From Odontocerum albicorne (Eukaryota > Arthropoda > Insecta > Trichoptera > Odontoceridae), in contig OX463849.1 of NCBI GenBank assembly GCA_949825065.1, positions 34,243,199-34,307,198 on the forward strand: DNA of 64,000 nucleotides, in the 5' to 3' direction. The notes beneath the pieces were generated by a model that searched no databases, was not told the origin of the DNA, and saw nothing but the letters and a program-made list of their open reading frames with translations. Position numbers and translations under genes: made by a program. Positions 53,890 to 63,848 of the stretch are shown one piece after another. How positions within the stretch are numbered: the stretch's first letter is position 1; each line of letters opens with the position of its first letter.

Positions 53890-54420
53890 TAAATATAGAG
53901 CGAGAAATATTTTTTTTCAAATAGACGTAATATTGGTTTGGTCCTTTTTTTCATTTATACGTGAATTTGGCACTCGATCAAATTATAATACATGTAACAT
54001 ATAAATCTACACTTGTGACCAAAACTAATCAAGAAAATTACTCAAACATTTTATTGTTGTTACCAAACAAGCGATAACCGATTCACTATTACTGTCGATA
54101 AAGGACATATTCCCTTTTCCAATGGTCCTCTACTCACCTACGCGACACGAACCGTTTTAGATTCGAAAATTGCCCTATCGTTTACGCTTTTTTAACCCTC
54201 ATATATTTTTTTCTATCATTCGAATTTATATGTTATAATAATCTACCATTTTTATGTCTATGTTTTTTAAAGAGTTACGTTTAATACAGAGGTTACCAAA
54301 TAAAAACATTTTATCTTTATATTCTATGGTATAAAATTTTTCTATGTTGTTTAAAGAGTTGTGCTTAATACTAATATCTGTATTCATCATAACTCTCGAT
54401 TTTTTCTCATTCGTTTTGTA
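53890..54420. other. No gene recognised
   Basis: AT-rich; no supported feature. Confidence 0.35.
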
Positions 54421-54424
54421 TTAT

Positions 54425-54597
54425 ATTCATTTATTTTTTATCAACAGTACAATGTACCTTACAACATTATTAAAAAAATAGGGAATGCTTCACAGATTAA
54501 CAGAGAAAAATAAAAACAAATCAATAAAATCAAATAAATAATAGACGCAGAAACACAACAAAACACTTAAAATAACACACGAGTGAGCAAGTAACAC
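54425..54597 (-). repeat. Rep-G copy, target of the RT-gamma insertion
   Basis: Minus strand: 'gctcactcgtgtgtta' then a T-rich stretch, 'ggtacattgtactgttgata' and 'aaaaataaat'. The RT-gamma element starts at its 5' border. Confidence 0.5.
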
Positions 54598-55772
54598 ACG
54601 AGTGTCTCTACGAATACTACTAGAAAATAGAATAAAAAGAAACCAAAACACATACATCGCATTCATAGACCTGGAGAAAGCTTTTGACAAAGTAGAATGG
54701 AAAAGACTCTTCGAGATTTTGAAGAGAATTGACATCAAATACAGAGATAGACGTATAATCCAGGCGCTATACAAGAATGAGGCCGCTATAATCAGATGTG
54801 ACGAGGACACAAAGGAAGCCAATATAAGACAAGGGGTAAGGCAGGGATGCTCTCTGTCACCTGTTCTTTTTAACGCCTATATACAGAGCGCGATTGACGA
54901 CTTGAGAGAGAGAATGAGTCACAGAGAAGGTGTAAAGATACACGGGCAAAAGGTGGATATGATAAGGTTCGCTGACGATATTGCTATGGTTGCTGAAAGT
55001 GAAGAGGAACTACAAGAGGCCTTAACAACTATGGAAAGCATTCTTCAAAATAACTACAGTATGAAGATAAATAAAGACAAAACAAAGCTGCTGACTGTAG
55101 GCCGAGCGCAACACCAGATGAGAATAGTGATGTCGGGTAAACCACTAAAGAACACCAAAGAGTTTGTCTACCTCGGGAGTAAAATAACATGGGACGGTCG
55201 GTCTAAGAGCGAGGTCGACAGCCGTATACATCAGGCTAGACTTGCATTTAATAAAAGGTCGAAAATAATAGAATCAAATAATATAGACCTAAAACTGAGA
55301 ATACTCCTCATCAAGACCTATGTATGGAGTATCCTGATGTACGGCTGCGAGACATGGTGCCTATCCGAAAGAGATAGACGGAGACTAGAGGCTTTTGAGA
55401 TGTGGTCCTATAGAAGACTATTAGGAATTTCCTGGAGAGACCACATCACAAATGAAGAGGTTCTCCAACGAATCGAAGGAGGAAGGCACCTGCTCAGGAT
55501 CTTGTCCGAAAGGCGTGCAAGATGGATCGGTCATATAATACGACAAGAGGGCCTCTTGCATGCCATAATGGAGGGTATGACCGAGGGGACAAACTCTAGG
55601 GGACGCCCACGCCGAGAGTACCTGGAGGACCTGTTGGTGGACGTGCGCTGCTCAACATATACAGATTTAAAAAGAGCCGCACAGGACAGGGAGGAATGGA
55701 GGAGGAGAAGAGTTGAAATTGCTGCAAACCAGTCTTAGGACTGCAACCACAGAGAGAGAGAGCAAGTACACA
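54585..55772 (+). mobile_element. RT-gamma insertion with candidate target-site duplication
   Basis: 'gagcaagtaacaca' (54585-54598) before and 'gagcaagtacaca' (55760-55772) after the RT frame are near-identical, as expected of target-primed insertion. The 3' end before the second copy is a short 'agagagagag' repeat instead of poly(A), which RTE-like elements often show. The extent is inferred from these flanks. Confidence 0.6.
54602..55738 (+). CDS. RT-gamma: open, 5'-truncated non-LTR reverse transcriptase (378 codons)
   Basis: Copies element RNA into DNA at a nicked target (target-primed reverse transcription), as known for this protein family. Visible motifs: motif A 'FIDLEKAFD' (residues 21-29), motif B 'RQGVRQGCSLSPVLFN' (76-91), catalytic box 'FADD' (123-126), 'VYLGSKI' (189-195), then the C-terminal domain 'SILMYGCETWCLSERDRRRL' (243-262), 'ISWRDHITNEEVLQRI' (276-291) and 'RGRPRREYLEDLL' (333-345). 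It looks like the RTE-like insect 'endonuclease-reverse transcriptase' group; the clade is an inference. The endonuclease and the RT start are missing: the first codon is GTG, not a true start, so this is a truncated copy without its own promoter. The frame is intact and GC is higher than in neighbours, so the insertion is young. Confidence 0.9.
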   Translation: MSLRILLENRIKRNQNTYIAFIDLEKAFDKVEWKRLFEILKRIDIKYRDRRIIQALYKNEAAIIRCDEDTKEANIRQGVRQGCSLSPVLFNAYIQSAIDDLRERMSHREGVKIHGQKVDMIRFADDIAMVAESEEELQEALTTMESILQNNYSMKINKDKTKLLTVGRAQHQMRIVMSGKPLKNTKEFVYLGSKITWDGRSKSEVDSRIHQARLAFNKRSKIIESNNIDLKLRILLIKTYVWSILMYGCETWCLSERDRRRLEAFEMWSYRRLLGISWRDHITNEEVLQRIEGGRHLLRILSERRARWIGHIIRQEGLLHAIMEGMTEGTNSRGRPRREYLEDLLVDVRCSTYTDLKRAAQDREEWRRRRVEIAANQS

Positions 55773-55874
55773 AGTCAAAATGATTTTTAAAAAAAATCGA
55801 ACAATTGCACAGCTGACTAAACGAAACGGAACCGTATCAAGTAAGAATTTTGTATTCTTATTTATCTGCTGATA
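55773..55874. other. Spacer
   Basis: Short AT-rich spacer, nothing recognised. Confidence 0.3.
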
Positions 55875-56178
55875 TGATAATCCATAATAGTATTTTGGTG
55901 CCAACTTTGATGAATGGGAGTGAAACGTAGACGTGTAAAAAGACTGATAAGAGCCGAATAAATGCTGTAGAAATAAATGTGTGCATTGAGAAGAACACAT
56001 GGATTGTATGACGGAATATGAAATGAAGTAATGAGGGATGAATGTTAACTTAAGGTTGATGTGTTAAGTAAGATGAAGAAGAGCACGCTGATATGGTTAG
56101 GGCATGTGGAACGAATGAAAGAAAAAATGACTAACAAAACAGATTTATTTTGCAAATGTGAGTGGAAGGCGTGAGACG
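55875..56178 (+). pseudogene. RT-alpha LINE fragment
   Basis: 'tattttggtgccaactttga' then 'tgaatgggagtgaaacg', 'agaagaacacatggattgta', 'gatgtgttaagtaagatgaa' and 'gggcatgtggaacgaatgaa'. Ends at 'agtggaaggcgtgagacg'. Confidence 0.75.
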
Positions 56179-56204
56179 TACTTTAATTTATTAATATTTA
56201 GGAA

Positions 56205-56280
56205 GTACTTTAGTCTGGTCGGTTGGAAGAGATTACCACATTGCAATAAGTCCACTAAATTTAATACATTAAAGGGTTAA
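56205..56280 (+). repeat. SINE-A-like tail directly downstream of RT-alpha
   Basis: 'gtctggtcggttggaagaga' then 'ttaccacattgcaataagtc' and 'cactaaatttaatacattaa'. No head; same strand as the preceding LINE. Confidence 0.6.
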
Positions 56281-58550
56281 ATAAATAATACAGTAAAATT
56301 AAAATATATCACTTTATCTTTGTGAAGAAAACTTGAGTCCCCCTGATATGATTCGATGCAGGGTGGTTCATTAGATCAAATGTCGGTGAATTATCGTGAC
56401 CAGTAAAATTAGTTGCATTTGGTTCACTGTGGATGGGAACCAACACGCACTTCGGTCGTTTGGTAGAGGGAGATCACTCCGACACCAAGCTTCACATCAT
56501 CGTCATCTTCCATCTCTTTCGCAACCACGGATACACATACTTTGGTGCCATCGTTTGAAAAGAGATAGAAATACGCGATTGGAGTTGGTCAAATTATTGG
56601 TCCAATTATAATCGAAAATCTTTTAAATAAAACAAGTGACAAGCGAATGACATGTAAAATACAATGATGATTTTTTTATATCCATATTTTTTTTTTTAAT
56701 ATTGTTTTATCTGTCAGAGAAATGTTAAACTGTAATTTAATTTGTGTTAATTATACAATACTTTCTTTAGTGGTTCTACACTTTTCTATATACACGTATA
56801 TTTATTCAACGCCTTCCACTTATTTTATGTGTTTTTGGTTTATATTAATCTTTTGACAAGACCCAAACATCTGTTTGAACGCTTTTAATTCCTTCTGTCA
56901 GTTAGCACTATAGGGGTTTTATGAAAAGTTTATGAAAAATTACGCACTATATGTACATAAGTACCTCAAGAATTACCTTTAAACGGTCCTATCTACGCGT
57001 ACAGTTTGCCTCGTCTACCATATATCCATACATATTACCATGTACATTTGTGTGCTTTTCACGCTTGTTTCAATTAAAATTCGCCCAACTATCTTCTTTC
57101 AGTTTTATTGATCTTTTTCTTTCTCGCTTTCAATAAATTTCCTACGTACAAACAATTTTTTTCAAGTTCATCGTAACATATTCTCTCAATGTATTCAAAC
57201 CAGACCTAAATCAGCTTTAATTTTCTTTCTAAATTACATTTGTTATATTTGTATCAAACATATTTCCTTAATCCGATCATTCCTTTCTCTATCAGACATT
57301 GAAACACCACATTTTCATCACATTTATTACACTATTTTTTAATATTGGCATACCACTTTGAAATTTAATTAAAAAATCTTTGACTAAATGGGAAATACAA
57401 AAACAATTACACTGGTCAAACCCTGAATTCTTCGTTCAACCCTGTTGTTCCCCAGTAGCGAACCAAAATGCCATCTCTACCCCGCACCACAGCTCAGCCT
57501 GCCCTAATGGGACCCTATTGTCTCCTCGAGCACCCTCAGTCCTAATGGACGCCCCTCTGCAGACAATAAGCTACTGGAAGCTATTTAGTTTTCTGGATAA
57601 CAACAGCTAAGGGGGACAACAAGGATGGATACATCATATTTGCATTTCCAAGTCAATTGAAGGTTTCAGCTTATTGTTTTAGTGAGGAGTATGAATTAAC
57701 CCTTTATCGTTAGTATTTGAGATGTTGTTCATATATTTTTATAGATTATCGAGGTTATGCAATACCTTTAATATTATCACAATGGTCTACCAATATTTCT
57801 TCATTCGACTATGGTCTACTAACATTTCTTTCTCCCGCCCTGTCACCTTTTGAGTTATATCCTTTTCAATATTAGAAATTTATAAAAATCTTTATTTCCA
57901 GATTTCCGATGAAAGATAAGCAGTTAAGAAAAATATTTCAAGTTGGTTGATAAACAAAATAAATGCTGTCTATTCTCATCTTAGTAGTGAGAGCTTTGTT
58001 CTTCTTATCCTTTATGACTTTTAACTTATACCACTATGCCATGCCCCTTTTATAGAAGGCCAATAGTCGATCTCCACACATTTTTATCCACACAAAATAT
58101 TTTGCTTTGTCTTCATCTACAAATCTTGTCAAAGGTGCTCGTTTGTTTCTCATACTTTTTTCTCTACAATATTCAATTGTGAAAAATACTAAAATACGAC
58201 ATATAAATATTTTTTTAATTAAATGTTCATACTTGATTACAATTTAAGTGATGTGATGTTTCATCAAATTGCCATTCAATGTTTTTTTCTCATTTGAAAA
58301 TTCTGATGTTGTACCCCTTTTTCTAGAAGGGTCTGCAATCGAATTAAGGACTCGCATGACGCGCGTCCATTTTGCAAAGACCAGCGTGTTTTTTTTTGTT
58401 TTCAGCGACCAATTTGCATTTCCCACTGTATCCTAACTCAATTATTTGCATTGTATCCCTATTCAATTATTTTAATGCATTATTTTCAGGATTGTTGTAA
58501 GGACGGGTAAATGTTATTATTTTTCAATTCAAACAAATGACACTATTCAA
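56281..58550. other. No gene recognised; two GC-richer patches
   Basis: 56390-56600 and 57415-57610 have more GC. The second has a plus-strand frame with 'NPEFFVQPCCSPVANQNAIS' and 'HHSSACPNGTLLSPRAPSVL', not recognised. The rest is AT-rich. Confidence 0.35.
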
Positions 58551-58554
58551 CATA

Positions 58555-58745
58555 TTCGAATTTGTGATGTGGATACGTTGAAGGTCGTGGTCTGGAGATA
58601 TTGCCATCGGCTCCGTTAATCTACTAGTCGGTGACTGTGATCTAACGGCTAGCATTCACACTTAGCAAGTGTGTACCTCAAGTTCGAAACCTGGCGGATT
58701 CAATTCCGAACTGGTTTTACTCTTAGAGTACAATAAAGTAATTCG
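58555..58745 (+). repeat. Rep-D followed by a tRNA-like sequence (possible second SINE)
   Basis: 'ggtcgtggtctggagatatt' then 'gccatcggctccgttaatc' is Rep-D. Then 'gtgatctaacggctagc' (A-box-like), an arm 'cacacttagcaagtgtg' that folds as 5-bp stem with a 7-base loop (anticodon position AGC, Ala), and B-box-like 'caagttcgaaacctgg'. The acceptor stem does not pair well, so it is a tRNA-derived repeat, not a tRNA gene. Confidence 0.45.
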
Positions 58746-58990
58746 CTCGTAGATGATTTGAACATATGAAATAAAAGGCGTGGTAGAGAAAAAAATGCGG
58801 AATGTATGATTGAATCAATTGAATGATATTTTGAAAAAAAGAAAATGTAAAACGTCAGATAAATCGTAAGAGTTGCTTGAACAGGTGTATGAAGTTGCAT
58901 GAGAAGGCGTCACTAGATGAAAGTCTGGCACTATCTCCTCTCTGCCTATCCTGATAGACAAACGGCATGATATTGTGTATGTATGTATCA
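58746..58990 (+). pseudogene. RT-alpha LINE fragment (C-terminal end)
   Basis: 'aaaaggcgtggtagagaaaa', 'gattgaatcaattgaatgat', 'gtcagataaatcgtaagagt' and the ending 'ctggcactatctcctctctg' then 'cctatcc'. Confidence 0.7.
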
Positions 58991-59405
58991 TTCAAACAAC
59001 TCCTGAAGGGGTTAATTCTACCCACTTGATGTTGAAACACCAAGCTGCGAGTAAATTCGCCGCTCCCCGTTCAGAGCAAGTACTTTGTGCAATTTTGTGC
59101 GTATCATCCCTTGACAGTCAGAATTCGAGATGATTCCGCTTTTTGAAATAATTTTTCAGGGTGTATTTACGCTAAACAAATAAGATACCCCTTAAACATA
59201 ATGGGATAAACGGTAATTAAAAGACAACAAATTACGCTGACATCAAATCACAACTTTACAAAACAAAACAAACATTTAACAATTATTTTTCTCGTACATG
59301 TACAATTTGCACGAAATGTTTATTTACATAAGTTTAATTTATCACTTTAAAAAAATGTATATTTAATTTTAAACGACGATCTAATTTTTTATTTAATTTT
59401 ACCGT
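58991..59405. other. No gene recognised
   Basis: AT-rich; no supported feature. Confidence 0.35.
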
Positions 59406-59409
59406 GCAC

Positions 59410-59485
59410 ATTGTTAAATGTAGTACATTTGGTGGGCTTATTGCCATACAGCCATTTCTTCCAACCAACCAGCTCATCTTGGATA
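59410..59485 (-). repeat. SINE-A tail fragment
   Basis: 'tttggtgggcttattgccat' then 'acagccatttcttccaacca' in minus orientation. Confidence 0.65.
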
Positions 59486-60184
59486 CATTTAATCCATGCC
59501 AGATTTTAATAAAAAATTCATTCATTTAAATTTAGGTTAAACATTATAAACAAATGATTAACCATTGAAAAAACATATTTGTGTATATTTTTTTATTTTT
59601 CGACTGCTTAGTCGAGTTAAGTATGATGATAAGTTAACAGAATAATGGACAATCGTTGGAGGTATAAATTCATTAAAAGGTTCCCGAGAGTAATTAAAGT
59701 GCCTGTGCGCACGCTGGTGAATGATATACATAAAATATAAGAATCTTGTTTTAAGTACTACATTTATACACGTACAAACAATCAAGTGGCTTCCCTATCG
59801 AAGAAAGATGAAAGAAAATAGTTCCAAATGTTTCTATCACAACATACTATAATGAATCAATTAAAATGTCTAAGATTGTGAAACAAATAATTTTAAAAAT
59901 CATTTAAATCAAGGAAGTGCTTAAATTTATCTTGAAAATTAAATTATTTTGTAATATCCTTTTCGGAAGTAGACATAAATGAACCAAACATATTTTGTAA
60001 ACTTACATTTTTCACAAAATGCCGGATATTTATTTAAAATCATAAATAAATAAAAACGTGATGTTTGCCTTGTTTCTTTGTTTATTTTCTATTGTTGGTA
60101 AAGAAAGAAAGATAATGGTGATATTTTTTTTATATAAACCCACAGTACAAATATTTGGGGTTTGTTTATAAAATTGATAAATTA
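59486..60184. other. No gene recognised
   Basis: AT-rich; no supported feature. Confidence 0.35.
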
Positions 60185-60545
60185 TGTAAACCCTTTATAT
60201 AAAAACATACCAAGACGATAAATCCTTTATATACAGACATATAAAGACGATAAATCTTTTATATATTGTACAGACATACCAAGACGATAAATCCTTTATA
60301 TACAGACATATCAAGACGATAAATCCTTTATATACAGACATACCAAGACGATAAATCCTTTGTATACAGACATATCAAGACGATAAATCTTTTATATACA
60401 GACATACCAAGACGATAAATCCTTTGTATACAGACATACCAAGACGATAAATCCTTTGTATACAGACATATCAAGACGATAAATCTTTTATATACAGACA
60501 CACCAAGACAATAAATCCGTTGTATACAGACATATCAAGACGTAT
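60185..60545. repeat. 32-bp tandem array, about 11 units
   Basis: 'acataccaagacgataaatc' then 'ctttatatacag', with 'atatcaag' and 'ataccaag' variants alternating in part and one unit lengthened ('atattgtacag'). Confidence 0.93.
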
Positions 60546-60639
60546 CAATAATTTCACTCATCACAAGTCCAAACAAAACGATATTTCACTAAATCTGCCA
60601 CTTAAATCAATAAACCAAAAAATACCATACATACACACA

Positions 60640-60876
60640 TATATCAATGGCGTTTTGGTAATCATCAATTACTTATTTGTCAGTTGTATTCCTGAAATAC
60701 AGACCTTAGGTAAATTTTAAAGGTTAACTTTGAATACATTAATAATTTATGCACTCAAAGTTTATCTTTAAAATTTACCTGAGGTCTGTATTTCAGGAAT
60801 ACAAGTGTTGCAAAACTTCAAACTGACAAATACGCAATTGGTGACTTGTACCTCTTTACCAAAACGCCATTAATAT
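60640..60876. mobile_element. Foldback element L
   Basis: Left arm: 'atatcaatggcgttttggta', 'ttatttgtcagttgtattcc' and 'tgaaatacagaccttaggta'. Right arm, inverted: 'ttacctgaggtctgtatttc' then 'aggaataca', 'ctgacaaatacgcaattg' and 'taccaaaacgccattaatat'. The right arm has two short extra segments. No coding content. Confidence 0.8.
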
Positions 60877-60879
60877 GTA

Positions 60880-61260
60880 TTATCGCGCCATGTTTATCGT
60901 GGACAAGGATAGATTTCTAAACTTACCTTCCCAAGCACACAACCTTTGTTTCCTCCACATTCATATACCTCATTGTAAAACCGTAAATTATTCTTACTTC
61001 TTATCTTCTCTACCTTTAATCAAATCAGTCTACTTGATCCAGCCACGGTTTTCTCGGTCTTCCTCTTCACCTTATACATCTGATTTGAGTAATCGCTTAG
61101 TCGTTGTTTCATAATTTATTATTTTCACTTGTCAAATTCACCTTTAAGTTTCTTTTATCATCTTGCTTTAAAATATCAATTGTATCTATGCAGTCTTTTT
61201 GCTTTTCATATGTATTGACACTACATTTTTTTTTTCTTAATGCACGCATCTCCACAACAT
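60880..61260 (-). pseudogene. RT-beta LINE fragment (C-terminal end)
   Basis: 'cttcccaagcacacaacctt', 'gatccagccacggttttctc' then 'ggtcttcctcttcac', 'gagtaatcgcttagtcgttg' and 'ttaagtttcttttatcatct' match 49345-49640 in order. Confidence 0.6.
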
Positions 61261-61324
61261 TAATCGTGATTTTATTCTTCCTCTACGAAGTTCAATTAAC
61301 GAATTCAACTTCCTCTACGAAGAA

Positions 61325-61455
61325 AAATTTATATAGTGCCATTTAGAGAACACTTTCCTCATGGGGCGCTCTAACTTGGAACTTGAATTGATATAGTTGC
61401 CAGACGGATTTGTTCAATGAATATTAAACAAATCCATCTGATAGCTACAGGAGCA
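61325..61455 (-). repeat. Rep-C fragment with a small hairpin
   Basis: The minus strand reads 'agagcgccccatgaggaaag' then 'tgttctctaaatggcact'. Next to it 'tagttgccagacggatttgt' and 'acaaatccatctgatagcta' face each other as an imperfect inverted repeat of about 20 bp arms. Confidence 0.6.
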
Positions 61456-61504
61456 CCCGAGGTTATCATGTATATAGTACTATTAACACTTTCATGAATT
61501 GTAT

Positions 61505-61560
61505 ATAGTACAACCTTGTGAAATTGTTGCCATGTGGCAATCTCTTCCATACGTAAAGAA
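61505..61560 (-). repeat. SINE-A tail fragment
   Basis: 'gtacaaccttgtgaaattgt' then 'tgccatgtggcaatctcttc'. Confidence 0.65.
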
Positions 61561-61764
61561 GGGCCAAATCAACATATTTACATCATACTGAACATTTTAT
61601 GGTATGCAATTATAGTTAGAAACTTCGAAATACTAAAGCATTAATCTCTCGCGTTATTCCCACTGAAAGTACTGTAATGTGATTTCAACTGTCCTATCAT
61701 ACTACGACTTAGTTTTTAAGTTCCTGAAAATTATAACCGAGCAAAAAATAATTGTTTATTCTTT

Positions 61765-61995
61765 GTACCAATTCGCATAACCATGTCACCCCCATATACA
61801 TTCTCATACAGCTTTTACATTTTCTCAAATTTTTCCTTCTTTCAAAATATCATTCACTTGATCCAACCATACTTTTCTTTGGTCATCCTCTCATACTTAC
61901 ATTTGCACTATTTATATGTTTTGTTAGTATTTTTTAATTCATTCGTTCCACATGTCCAAACTATCTCAGCTTGCACTTCTTCATCTTACTTCTTC
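61765..61995 (-). pseudogene. RT-alpha LINE fragment (C-terminal end)
   Basis: 'tcattcacttgatccaacca' then 'tacttttctttggtc', 'tttgcactatttatatgttt' then 'tgttagt' and 'cgttccacatgtccaaacta' in complement order. Confidence 0.7.
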
Positions 61996-61999
61996 AAAT

Positions 62000-62703
62000 C
62001 CTCGTATAAATAATACATAACCTGATAATAAAATAAAAACGCTTATTCTTCATCTATTGACTGAATTCTTTTTAAAGTCTGACAACATTGAACCATATAT
62101 GTCCACATCTGATTCATCTACCTTATTGTACCCTCAGCACATTGTTACTATTAACTTTTAGGAACCAGTGTTTTCCTGAAGATAGTATTGTCTCCCAGTC
62201 ACGCTGTTCAACATGTGCTCAATACCAACTGGGAAGTGTTAAAAATTCCATACGAATGAATGAATATCCCTACAGAACCGGCGAAACAGTCTTGTTACTT
62301 ATTCTAAGTTTAACGTATAGATTTTTACTCAATTTAGTAGAAAATGAAGATCTGCAACAGTTATCCTATTTCAATAAATATATGTTTATTTAACCCCATT
62401 TGAATGTTTCTTATCAGACCCCTACTAAGGAATGTAAGTGACACGATCAACACTTCACTTTTGATGTATTTTGGACATGTCCTAAGTAAACACACCTCAA
62501 AGGGTTTATGTTTTGTTCTAAAACACTTAATAGTTTCTGGCAACTGCAACAAAAACAATAGTCGGAGCGAGAATCCTGTGACTGAGTTAACACCGCTGGG
62601 CTTTAAACATTGTTTATTTAATTACTAGTGCATAAAACTCATGATTATCTGAAGTTATATGAATTGGACTGTGGATCAACCGGGGCAGTACACTATTACG
62701 ATT
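62000..62703. other. No gene recognised
   Basis: One plus-strand frame includes 'LLMYFGHVLSKHTSKG' (near 62450), which recalls the W/Y-F-G-H-V of LINE RT tails, but alone it is too little. Confidence 0.3.
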
Positions 62704-62704
62704 T

Positions 62705-62860
62705 TTTATCGTATAAGAGGAAGACAAAGCTACCATAAGTACGATATTTTGATAGAAGGAAATATAAAAAGTCAGAGAAACCGAACAAGTTGTATGAGGA
62801 GGTGTATGGATGTAGAATAGCTATGGATGTATGTCGAGACAGGAAATTAGAAAAATACTG
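62705..62860 (+). pseudogene. RT-alpha LINE fragment (C-terminal end)
   Basis: 'tataagaggaagacaaagct', 'ttttgatagaaggaaatata' then 'aaaagtcagagaaacc' and 'tgtatgaggaggtgtatgga' then 'tgtaga'. Confidence 0.7.
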
Positions 62861-62879
62861 AAAAGAACATTTAGCCTAA

Positions 62880-62970
62880 GGCCACACCAAAGTACTTCGC
62901 TAGGTGCTACGTGACTATAGACTAAATGACTTCATGCATGACCACACCAAAGTGCTTCGCACAAATTCAT
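62880..62970. repeat. Short direct repeat
   Basis: 'accacaccaaagtacttcgc' and 'accacaccaaagtgcttcgc' are about 57 bp apart. Confidence 0.7.
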
Positions 62971-63064
62971 TTGACATTTAGGAGCGGTTGAGTCAACAAA
63001 CGATGCCACTCTCAAAACTAACCAATTTAATTACAACTTACCATATTTATTTACTTACTGTGCA

Positions 63065-63145
63065 ACTTTTTTTTTTCTTGACCTGGTGAGTTTATTGCCA
63101 TGTGGCAATCTCTTGCAACCAATCAGAAATATGTTTTTCTAGGCT
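63065..63145 (-). repeat. SINE-A tail with T-run
   Basis: A T-run (63068-63077), then 'gagtttattgccatgtggca' and 'gcaaccaatcagaaatatgt' as in the insertion at 1561-1646, i.e. a 5'-truncated minus copy with a poly(A) tail. Target duplication not clear. Confidence 0.7.
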
Positions 63146-63159
63146 TTACAACTTCATTC

Positions 63160-63400
63160 CAAAGTGGCCCGCATGGTGGCTAGTCACCTTTACAGAATGG
63201 GTATTGTGAAAAATCCCGGCTGCGAGTGCAGTTTAGATGATTAAACTCTAGAACATGTATTTCTCGGTTGTCAGATTTGATTAACTAAAATCCATATACT
63301 TAACGCATCCAATGAATGCCACGTTTCTTCTTTCTTCGAGGAACTAATACACTTGTAGATCGATTGTTACATTTTTTAAACTCAATCAAAAATTTAACCC
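63160..63400 (+). pseudogene. Non-LTR retrotransposon RT/RNase H-end fragment
   Basis: Plus frame 'VARMVASHLYRMGIVKNPGC' then 'ECSLDD', stop, 'TLEHVFLGCQ' fits the 'S-x-L-x-R-x-G-x-x-x-x-P-x-C-x-C-x-x-x-x-E-x-x-E-H-x-x-x-x-C' tail common to insect Jockey/R1-type LINEs. It continues weakly ('SSFFEELIHL'). Confidence 0.7.
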
Positions 63401-63411
63401 TCGAACGACAC

Positions 63412-63500
63412 ATGCACTTTTTTCCGCCTAGTTTTCGAGGGTATAAGGATACCCATGACTTCGTTCATATCTATTCTTTAAAAAAAATCAGTCGAACATT
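63412..63500 (+). repeat. Rep-B fragment
   Basis: 'tttttccgcctagttttcga' then 'gggtataaggatacccatg' and 'acttcgttcatat' match Rep-B at 32925-32990. Confidence 0.6.
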
Positions 63501-63532
63501 AAATTGTCTAGGATTGTCATTTTTTAAATTTA

Positions 63533-63577
63533 ATTTGGTGGCATTAATCACCCTAGTTTGGGTCATTGATTGCCTAG
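63533..63577 (-). repeat. Single diverged unit of the 45-bp satellite
   Basis: 'ggtggcattaatcaccctag' then 'tttgggtcattgattgcct' matches the complement of the unit at 6627-7526 ('gtggcactaatcatcctagt', 'ttggatggattgcct') with few substitutions and a small insertion. Confidence 0.75.
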
Positions 63578-63599
63578 TACTCGTATAAAAGAAAAAGAT

Positions 63600-63845
63600 G
63601 AAAATAATATTTATTTAAAAAAAATTGTGTACAAAAAATTACCAAAATTTTATCGCAATTGCACTTCATAATGGCTTGCATGTAAAACTATAACTGCAAA
63701 AGACATGATCTGTTGTATAATTCTCCACACTGAAACGTTAGTATATCTTTCGAGTATCTATCTTTATTTATAGAATAAAATAAATAAACAAAGTGTTTTA
63801 ATTTACTTAACACCCTTTCTGCAAAGTTAACCCTCTGGCTGTTAG
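63600..63845. other. No gene recognised
   Basis: AT-rich; no supported feature. Confidence 0.3.
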
Positions 63846-63848
63846 CAT

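Noticed and set aside
58620..58695. Functional tRNA-Ala gene
   Set aside because: The anticodon arm is good, but the acceptor stem does not pair and the T stem has mismatches. Treated as a tRNA-derived repeat.
62404..62628. RT tail fragment ('YFGHV')
   Set aside because: A single five-residue resemblance without the flanking order is not enough.
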